Shown piece after piece: positions 23,770 to 28,997 of a stretch of 28,997 bases of DNA. The number at the start of each line of letters is the position of its first letter. Positions within the stretch are counted from its first letter, which is position 1. The translations under genes and the position numbers were made by a program. This stretch comes from Oscillospiraceae bacterium (GTDB taxonomy: Bacteria > Bacillota > Clostridia > Oscillospirales > Ruminococcaceae). The notes beneath the pieces were generated by a model. The model was given only the letters and a program-made list of their open reading frames with translations. It was not told the DNA's origin and made no database searches. The stretch is from positions 1-28,997 of the forward strand of contig CAAGCE010000183.1 in the NCBI GenBank assembly GCA_900768245.1, written 5' to 3'.

Positions 23770-25179
23770 ATGTCATTAAGAAAATTTATAGGTGACAGAC
23801 AGTTCTACAAAAACGTGTTCCTTATTGCCGTTCCGATAATGATACAGAACGGGATAACAAACTTTGTAGCACTGCTTGACAATATAATGGTAGGACAGAT
23901 AGGAACGGAGCAGATGTCGGGAACAGCTATTGTAAATCAGCTGCTTTTCGTTTTCAACCTCTGCATTTTCGGTGTGCTTTCGGGGCCCGGCATTTTCGGC
24001 GCACAGTTTTTCGGTCAGGGAAATACCGAGGGCGTACGCCACACCTTCCGTTTCAAATTCATCATAACAGCAATAGTCCTTGCTGTGGGTTCGCTGCTGC
24101 TTTCTTTGGGCGGCGAAAAGCTTATCTCACTTTACCTTACGGGAAGCGGCGAAGCGGGAAACAAGGCGCTTACACTTCAGTCGGGACTTGATTATCTTTC
24201 AGTAATGGTTATCGGACTTATCCCGTTTGCAGTTACGCAGGTATATACATCTACCCTGCGTGAAACAAACCAGACCATTCTTCCTATGATAGCGGGAATG
24301 TGCGCTGTGCTGGCGAACCTTTTTCTCGACTGGGTGCTGATATTCGGCAAGCTCGGCGCACCTGTCCTCGGAGTAAAGGGTGCGGCGATAGCAACGGTCA
24401 TTGCAAGATTTATCGAATGTGCCATTGTGCTTGTCTGGACACACGTCAACAGCGAAAAGAACCAATTTATCAAAGGCGTATACCGCAGCTTTAAGATACC
24501 TGCCGAGCTGATAAAGAAAATAATCATCGGCGGACTTCCTCTTGCTGTAAACGAGTGTCTTTGGTCGGCGGGTATGGCTGCGCTTAATCAATGCTATTCA
24601 AGATGCGGACTTTCCGTTGTGGCTGCGACAAACATTTCCTCTACTATATTTAATCTCTTCGGAGTTGTATTTATCGCACTGGGCTCTTCTGTCGGCATTA
24701 TTGTCGGACAGATACTCGGTGCGGGAGATATGAAACGTGCAAGAGAGACCGATACAAAGCTTATCGCTTTCACAGTTATGGCAGGTATCGTTACAGGCAG
24801 CCTTATGACAGCTTTGTCAGGCGTATTCCCTGCCTTCTACAACACGACCGATGAGGTGCGCTCACTTGCCGCAAAGCTTATAACCATATCGGGTATGTTT
24901 ATGCCCCTTTCCGCATTTATGCACTCGGCATATTTTACCCTCCGTGCAGGCGGACGCACCTTTGTGACATTCCTTTTTGACAGCGTTTATGTCTGCGTTA
25001 TAACCATTCCGACTGCCCTTGCACTTGTTACATTTACAGACCTTGACATAGTACCGATATATTTTACCTGTCAGGCTGTGGATATTATAAAGGTGACAAT
25101 AGGATTTATCCTTGTTAAAAAAGGCGTATGGCTCAAAAATATTGTTAATGAAGATCAGGCTTCTGATTTGAAAGGATGA
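23770..25179 (+). CDS. MATE-family multidrug/metabolite efflux transporter, 469 aa
   Basis: This polytopic membrane protein has about twelve hydrophobic segments in two related halves and the family's usual length. The start MSLRKFIGDRQFYKNVFLIAVPIMIQN, NFVALLDNIMVGQIG and the first-half motif NLFLDWVLIFG...PVLGVKGAAIATVIAR are typical of MATE (MOP superfamily) Na+- or H+-coupled exporters of cationic drugs or metabolites. Many gut Clostridia encode several uncharacterised copies; the substrate cannot be inferred. AGGGAG lies 6 nt before the ATG. Its stop codon overlaps the Shine-Dalgarno region of the downstream glucokinase gene, so the two genes are translated as neighbours on one mRNA. Confidence 0.93.
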   Translation: MSLRKFIGDRQFYKNVFLIAVPIMIQNGITNFVALLDNIMVGQIGTEQMSGTAIVNQLLFVFNLCIFGVLSGPGIFGAQFFGQGNTEGVRHTFRFKFIITAIVLAVGSLLLSLGGEKLISLYLTGSGEAGNKALTLQSGLDYLSVMVIGLIPFAVTQVYTSTLRETNQTILPMIAGMCAVLANLFLDWVLIFGKLGAPVLGVKGAAIATVIARFIECAIVLVWTHVNSEKNQFIKGVYRSFKIPAELIKKIIIGGLPLAVNECLWSAGMAALNQCYSRCGLSVVAATNISSTIFNLFGVVFIALGSSVGIIVGQILGAGDMKRARETDTKLIAFTVMAGIVTGSLMTALSGVFPAFYNTTDEVRSLAAKLITISGMFMPLSAFMHSAYFTLRAGGRTFVTFLFDSVYVCVITIPTALALVTFTDLDIVPIYFTCQAVDIIKVTIGFILVKKGVWLKNIVNEDQASDLKG

Positions 25180-25184
25180 TAAAA

Positions 25185-26138
25185 ATGAAATACTACATAG
25201 GCATCGACCTCGGCGGCACAAACATCAAAGCAGGTGTTGTCAACGAAAACTACGAAATAATCGCAAAGGCATCAACAAAGACAAAATGTCCGCGTCCTGC
25301 AAAGGAAATTGCCGACGATATGGCTGCTGTAAGCATTGAAGCCTGCAAAAACGCAGGACTTTCAATTGATGATGTTGAATGGATCGGCATTGGTACTCCC
25401 GGCATTGCCGATAACATCAACGGTACTATCCCTTATTCAAATAATCTGGATTTCCACGATGTTCCTATCAGAAAGTACATTCAGGAGCATATCAAAAAGC
25501 CTGTTTTCGTTGCAAACGATGCTAATGCAGCTGCTTACGGTGAATTTGTCGCAGGCGCAGCAAAGGGTGCAACAGACGCTGTATGCATCACACTCGGCAC
25601 AGGCGTAGGCGCAGGCGTTATCATTGACAAGAAAATTTTCACAGGCCGCAATCTTGCAGGCACAGAAATAGGTCATATGGTAATTTCCGTTGACGGTCCT
25701 CAGTGTACCTGCGGAAGAAAGGGCTGCTTTGAGGTATATTCCTCAGCAACAGGTCTTATCAATATGACTAAGGAAGCTATTGCCGCAGCTCCCGACAGCA
25801 TTCTTGCCGAATACGAAAGGAACGACGGCAAGGTTTCAGCACGTCACGCTTTTGACGCTATGCGTGCAGGCGACAAGGCAGGCAAAGAAGTCGTTGACAA
25901 GTATATAAAGTACCTTGCAGCAGGTATCACAAACGTTATCAACATTTTCCAGCCTGACATTCTCTGTATCGGCGGCGGTGTCTGCAACGAGGGCGATCCT
26001 CTTATGGTACCGATGAAGGAGCTTGTTGAAAAGGAAGTTTACACAAGAATGCTTGACAGCAACACAAAGATAACCGTTGCCAAGCTTGGAAACGACGCAG
26101 GCATTATCGGTGCGGCATTCCTTGGAAACGCTGAATAA
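25185..26138 (+). CDS. ROK-family glucokinase, 317 aa
   Basis: This cytosolic sugar kinase phosphorylates glucose (or a related hexose) with ATP. Seen: phosphate-binding DLGGTN (8-13), catalytic Asp112 in VANDANAAAYGE, GTGVGAG (138-144), EIGH (161-164) and the ROK zinc motif CTCGRKGC with Cys174, Cys176 and Cys181 plus His164. There is no N-terminal helix-turn-helix, so it is a kinase and not a ROK repressor. ATG 25185 is chosen because AAAGGA sits 8 nt upstream; an in-frame ATG at 25176 lies inside that Shine-Dalgarno and overlaps the MATE stop. With manA in the same operon, a role feeding glucose and mannose to fructose-6-phosphate is plausible. It could be glk/glcK; sugar specificity is inferred. 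Confidence 0.93.
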   Translation: MKYYIGIDLGGTNIKAGVVNENYEIIAKASTKTKCPRPAKEIADDMAAVSIEACKNAGLSIDDVEWIGIGTPGIADNINGTIPYSNNLDFHDVPIRKYIQEHIKKPVFVANDANAAAYGEFVAGAAKGATDAVCITLGTGVGAGVIIDKKIFTGRNLAGTEIGHMVISVDGPQCTCGRKGCFEVYSSATGLINMTKEAIAAAPDSILAEYERNDGKVSARHAFDAMRAGDKAGKEVVDKYIKYLAAGITNVINIFQPDILCIGGGVCNEGDPLMVPMKELVEKEVYTRMLDSNTKITVAKLGNDAGIIGAAFLGNAE

Positions 26139-26143
26139 TTCTT

Positions 26144-26692
26144 ATGGGCAAATTTGATTTTTTCCTTGAAAACACAGCCGATGCGGAAGAATTTGCCGCC
26201 AAGCACAAGACCTATTCAAAGCTGAAGCGCAGCGAACTTGAAAATATCCCCGAAAATGAGATAGTCGCTGCGGCAACAGGCTGGATAGAAGGAAAATTCG
26301 ATGAAAACTGGTCGGATATGTGCAAGGTCGTAAATGACCTGCCTACCCCATGCCTCAATATTTACTTTGCCGACCACGTTGCAAAGGAAGTAATGAGCGG
26401 AGGCTTTTCCGAAGCGGTATTCAACCTTTCAAATGATTTTCTCGGCATTGCCGCAAACGGATTCCGTGCCATAGGCTATGAAAAGCTGGGCGAAATAGTT
26501 GACGCCGCAGTAAAGGCAGGCGCAGCAAGCAGACCGTCAGGAAGAAGCTTTGAGGATTTTCTCGAATTCAGTGAAAGCGTAAGCTTTTCCGCTCAGGACA
26601 AGAACTTCCGCAGATGCTTTGACAAAGCAAAATTTGACAGGCTCGCAAAGCAGTATATAATAAATTACAGCAAATATTTTGGAAACGACTGA
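26144..26692 (+). CDS. Hypothetical protein, probable DUF4375 / DMP19-like domain, 182 aa
   Basis: This is a soluble, mostly helical, acidic protein. The segment from about residue 60 to 130 (LNIYFADHVAKEVMSGGFSEAVFNLSNDF, then an amphipathic helix with AIGYEKLGEIVDAAV) resembles DUF4375, the domain of DMP19-like proteins, where a YF...GGF...N pattern is typical. The match is from memory of the family, not a search. Neisseria DMP19 is a DNA-mimic protein, but most members are uncharacterised and occur in ordinary operons. The ATG lies only 5 nt after the glucokinase stop and has no good Shine-Dalgarno, so translation probably depends on coupling. It sits between glucokinase and ilvD; no functional link is obvious. 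Confidence 0.8.
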   Translation: MGKFDFFLENTADAEEFAAKHKTYSKLKRSELENIPENEIVAAATGWIEGKFDENWSDMCKVVNDLPTPCLNIYFADHVAKEVMSGGFSEAVFNLSNDFLGIAANGFRAIGYEKLGEIVDAAVKAGAASRPSGRSFEDFLEFSESVSFSAQDKNFRRCFDKAKFDRLAKQYIINYSKYFGND

Positions 26693-26721
26693 TGTTTCCG
26701 TCCGAAAGGGAGTAATATAAA

Positions 26722-28389
26722 ATGGAATGTAAGGATTGCAAAAATTTTTTCTGTGAAGGCACGGACAAAGCTCCGCAGCGTTCACTTTTCAATGCACTCG
26801 GTATGACTAAGGAAGAAATGGAGCGTCCACTCGTTGGTATCGTTTCTTCATACAATGAGATCGTTCCGGGTCATATGAATATCGACAAGATCGTTGAAGC
26901 CGTTAAAATGGGCGTTGCAATGGCAGGCGGCACACCTGTTGTTTTCCCTGCAATCGCAGTATGCGACGGTATCGCAATGGGTCACGAGGGTATGAAATAT
27001 TCCCTCGTAACAAGAGGACTTATCGCCGATTCAACAGAATGTATGGCTCTCGCACATCATTTCGACGCACTTGTTATGATACCTAACTGCGACAAAAACG
27101 TACCGGGACTTCTTATGGCTGCCGCAAGGATCAACGTTCCGACTATCTTTGTTTCAGGCGGTCCTATGCTTGCAGGTCACGTTAAAGGCAGCAAGACTTC
27201 ACTTTCAAGTATGTTTGAAGCTGTCGGAGCTTACACAGCAGGAAGAATAAACGAAGAAGAATTTGAAGAATACGAAAACAAGGCTTGTCCGACCTGCGGA
27301 AGCTGCTCGGGTATGTACACAGCAAACTCAATGAACTGCCTTACGGAAGCACTCGGTATGGGACTTAAAGGCAACGGTACGATCCCTGCTGTTTACTCCG
27401 AAAGACTCCGCCTTGCCAAAAAAGCAGGTATGCAGGTAATGGAGCTTTACAGAAATAATATCCGTCCTCTTGACATTATGACTGAAAAGGCATTCCATAA
27501 CGCAGTTACAGTTGATATGGCACTCGGCTGCTCAACAAACAGTATGCTCCATCTTCCTGCAATTGCTCACGAATGCGGAGTTAAGCTTGACCTTGACATT
27601 GCAAACGGCATCAGCGCAAAGACACCTAACCTTTGTCACCTTGCTCCTGCAGGTCACGCATATATGGAGGATCTCAACGAAGCAGGCGGCGTTTACGCTG
27701 TTATGAACGAGCTTAACAAGAAGGGACTTCTCAACACAGACATTATGACCGTTACAGGCAAAACAGTCGGCGAAAATATCAAGAACTGCGTAAATAAGGA
27801 TACAAATATAATCCGTCCGATCGACGATCCATACAGCACAACCGGCGGTATCGCTGTACTCAAGGGCAACCTTGCACTTGACGGCTGCGTTGTAAAGAGA
27901 AGTGCTGTTGTTCCCGAAATGCTCACACATACAGGTCCTGCAAAGGTATATGACTGCGAAGAGGACGCACAGGCAGCTATCCTCGGCGGAAAGATCGTTG
28001 AGGGCGACGTTGTAGTTATCCGTTATGAAGGACCAAAGGGCGGCCCGGGAATGAGAGAAATGCTCAATCCGACATCTGCAATTCAGGGTATGGGACTTGG
28101 CTCATCAGTTGCACTTATCACAGACGGACGTTTCAGCGGTGCATCAAGAGGCGCATCTATCGGACACGTTTCACCTGAAGCAGCCGAGGGCGGCATTATC
28201 GGTATCGTTCGTGACGGCGACTCTATCACAGTAGATATTCCGAACTGCAAGCTCACCCTTAACGTACCTCAAGAAGAAATAGACAGACGAATGGCATCAT
28301 TCGTACCAAAGAAAAAGGAACTCAAGGGCTACTTAAAGCGTTATGCAAAGAGCGTATCCTCCGCAGCGCAGGGCGCAATTCTCGACTAA
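26722..28389 (+). CDS. ilvD: Dihydroxy-acid dehydratase, 555 aa
   Basis: IlvD dehydrates 2,3-dihydroxy-isovalerate and 2,3-dihydroxy-3-methylvalerate in valine, isoleucine and leucine synthesis. Seen: NCDKNVPG (Cys123, Asp124, Lys125), CPTCGSCSGMYTANSMNCL (Cys192, Cys195), CDGIAMGHEGM (from Cys81) and GRFSG with Ser472, expected to be the catalytic base. The loop NEIVPGHMNID has glycine where [2Fe-2S]-type enzymes carry an extra cluster cysteine (NE.TPCN). In this it resembles the E. coli-type [4Fe-4S] enzyme, which is oxygen-sensitive and fits an anaerobe. AGGGAG precedes the ATG. It is the fifth gene of the manA operon, and no other ilv or leu gene is nearby in the window. Confidence 0.96.
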   Translation: MECKDCKNFFCEGTDKAPQRSLFNALGMTKEEMERPLVGIVSSYNEIVPGHMNIDKIVEAVKMGVAMAGGTPVVFPAIAVCDGIAMGHEGMKYSLVTRGLIADSTECMALAHHFDALVMIPNCDKNVPGLLMAAARINVPTIFVSGGPMLAGHVKGSKTSLSSMFEAVGAYTAGRINEEEFEEYENKACPTCGSCSGMYTANSMNCLTEALGMGLKGNGTIPAVYSERLRLAKKAGMQVMELYRNNIRPLDIMTEKAFHNAVTVDMALGCSTNSMLHLPAIAHECGVKLDLDIANGISAKTPNLCHLAPAGHAYMEDLNEAGGVYAVMNELNKKGLLNTDIMTVTGKTVGENIKNCVNKDTNIIRPIDDPYSTTGGIAVLKGNLALDGCVVKRSAVVPEMLTHTGPAKVYDCEEDAQAAILGGKIVEGDVVVIRYEGPKGGPGMREMLNPTSAIQGMGLGSSVALITDGRFSGASRGASIGHVSPEAAEGGIIGIVRDGDSITVDIPNCKLTLNVPQEEIDRRMASFVPKKKELKGYLKRYAKSVSSAAQGAILD

Positions 28390-28398
28390 GGAACAGCT

Positions 28399-28812
28399 AT
28401 GGAAAAGAAGAAAAGCGCAGTAAAGCTGATAAGCATAATATTCTGCATTATTACGATAGCAGTGCTGATAATGCTCATAGCAGTAAAAACCTACACAGGC
28501 GGACAAATAAAAACCATAAACAATATCTATGCCGCCGTTGTCCATAACATTTACGATGACTATAAAGCCTGCTTTGCGGAAGGTTCAAAATACCTCTCAC
28601 AAAGTGAGTTTGATGCCCTTTATGCAGATTACGAAAAACAGTGGGGCGAGGATTTCAAAATCAGCGCAGACTTTTCCACACGTGAAAAGCTTGAAAGCGG
28701 AAAATATGCCGTCACAGTAAAAGTCACCGTATATAACGATACGGACAGCAGTACGGAAAATTGTACATTTACAATGATAAAACAGCACGGCAAATGGGTC
28801 GCAGCTGAATAA
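28399..28812 (+). CDS. Membrane-anchored hypothetical protein with small extracellular domain, 137 aa
   Basis: Family not recognised. One N-terminal membrane segment (about residues 9-29, ISIIFCIITIAVLIMLIAV) after a Lys-rich start suggests a type II anchor or uncleaved signal. The remaining 108 residues are outside: a helical part (INNIYAAVVHNIYDDYKACF, SQSEFDALYADYEKQWG) followed by a beta-rich part (YAVTVKVTVYND, CTFTMIKQHGKWVAAE). A helix-then-sheet order ending in GKW is reminiscent of NTF2-like lumenal/extracytoplasmic domains; this is a weak structural guess. AAGGA lies 6 nt before the ATG. It starts 9 nt after the ilvD stop and is the last gene before the operon terminator. Confidence 0.8.
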   Translation: MEKKKSAVKLISIIFCIITIAVLIMLIAVKTYTGGQIKTINNIYAAVVHNIYDDYKACFAEGSKYLSQSEFDALYADYEKQWGEDFKISADFSTREKLESGKYAVTVKVTVYNDTDSSTENCTFTMIKQHGKWVAAE

Positions 28813-28817
28813 AATGA

Positions 28818-28862
28818 AATAGCCTGAACCATTAATAAGCTGGGTTCAGGTTATTTTTTTAT
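28818..28862 (+). terminator. Intrinsic terminator of the manA-ilvD operon
   Basis: A 13-bp stem (28818-28830 with 28843-28855, one G-U pair) with a 12-nt loop is followed by a T-rich tract (28851-28864). It begins 5 nt after the last stop codon and runs directly into the repeat element at 28866. Confidence 0.93.
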
Positions 28863-28865
28863 TTA

Positions 28866-28997
28866 GGGCGGCGGCATAAAGCTTGCTGTAAGCCGAGGGA
28901 TAGCAAGCCGCCGCGGTCGTAAGCATAGAGCGCACCCCATATAAAAGTTTCGGTCAAGCCTTTTCAAAGGCTTGTGGGAATCCAAAGGGCAAAGCCC
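28866..28997 (+). repeat. Dispersed GC-rich repeat element, right copy
   Basis: Reverse complement of 7-138 (identical over 28899-28997). It starts immediately after the terminator T-tract. The first part folds as GCGGCGGC (28868-28875) with GCCGCCGC (28907-28914). Further on, CAAGCCTTT and AAAGGCTTG form a perfect hairpin, and GGGCAAAGCCC closes the window. It is oriented away from the operon in the same sense as the left copy relative to its own operon. Confidence 0.9.

Noticed and set aside
25176..25184. Three-residue earlier start of the ROK kinase
   Set aside because: That ATG is part of the Shine-Dalgarno/stop overlap AAAGGATGA; the next ATG is correctly spaced.
26144..26692. DUF4375/DMP19-like protein as a DNA-mimic anti-defence factor
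   Set aside because: It is embedded in a metabolic operon without phage or defence genes. The family resemblance alone does not support that role.
1..28997. The edge inverted repeats as terminal inverted repeats of a giant transposon
   Set aside because: No transposase, integrase or other mobility gene occurs between them, both copies sit directly behind terminators, and the gene content is mainly housekeeping. A dispersed repeat is simpler.

Overview
The window looks like a chromosomal segment of an anaerobic, low- to mid-GC Gram-positive bacterium of the class Clostridia, most likely a Ruminococcus-like gut member of the Oscillospiraceae. This is inferred from consensus sigma-A promoters, strong AAAGGAGG-type ribosome binding sites, SpoVG, a Firmicutes-type LexA, and giant BspA-like leucine-rich-repeat (LRR_5) surface proteins ending in fibronectin-III-like domains. 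No phage, transposase, CRISPR, tRNA or rRNA gene is visible. Both edges lie in inverted copies of one repeat (7-138 and 28866-28997, 99 bp identical), so the window may be an assembly contig that broke at a dispersed repeat.

Layout. (1) 197-3472, minus strand: a compact operon murC (TTG start) - lexA - CPBP-family membrane protease - a 57-aa small protein, ending in a terminator. (2) 3666-3962, plus: spoVG, divergent from murC, with its own terminator. (3) 4010-4546, minus: a NUDIX ADP-ribose pyrophosphatase-like enzyme, divergent from (4) 4852-6195, plus: a membrane-anchored HtrA/DegP-like serine protease with a PDZ domain. (5) 6249-6529: two facing terminators around a quasi-palindromic repeat element. 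(6) 6537-22569, minus: three tandem, separately transcribed genes for secreted LRR proteins of 2951, 811 and 1450 aa. They share signal-peptide type, N-terminal cap, C-terminal CxxC-containing linker and two FN3-like domains. Each has its own promoter with identical hexamers and spacing (TTGCAT-N17-TATAAT). (7) 22776-28812, plus: a probable six-gene operon manA - MATE transporter - ROK glucokinase - DUF4375-like protein - ilvD - small membrane-anchored protein, driven by a perfect consensus promoter (TTGACA-N17-TATAAT) and closed by one terminator.

How it works together. The left part is cell-envelope and stress housekeeping: peptidoglycan precursor synthesis, SOS repressor, membrane protease, extracytoplasmic quality-control protease. 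The centre is a cell-surface or secreted LRR locus that has expanded by gene duplication and by internal module duplication, each paralogue with its own repeat period (277, 46 and about 185 aa). The right part is sugar-phosphate metabolism (mannose-6-P isomerase, glucokinase) transcribed together with branched-chain amino-acid synthesis (ilvD) and a multidrug/metabolite exporter.

The most unusual signals are a family of GC-rich repeat elements sitting directly after the U-tracts of intrinsic terminators (left edge, both sides of 6301-6480, right edge), the identical promoters of the LRR triplet, and the higher-order ABAB duplication inside the 2951-aa protein. No clearly new defence or enzymatic system was found.
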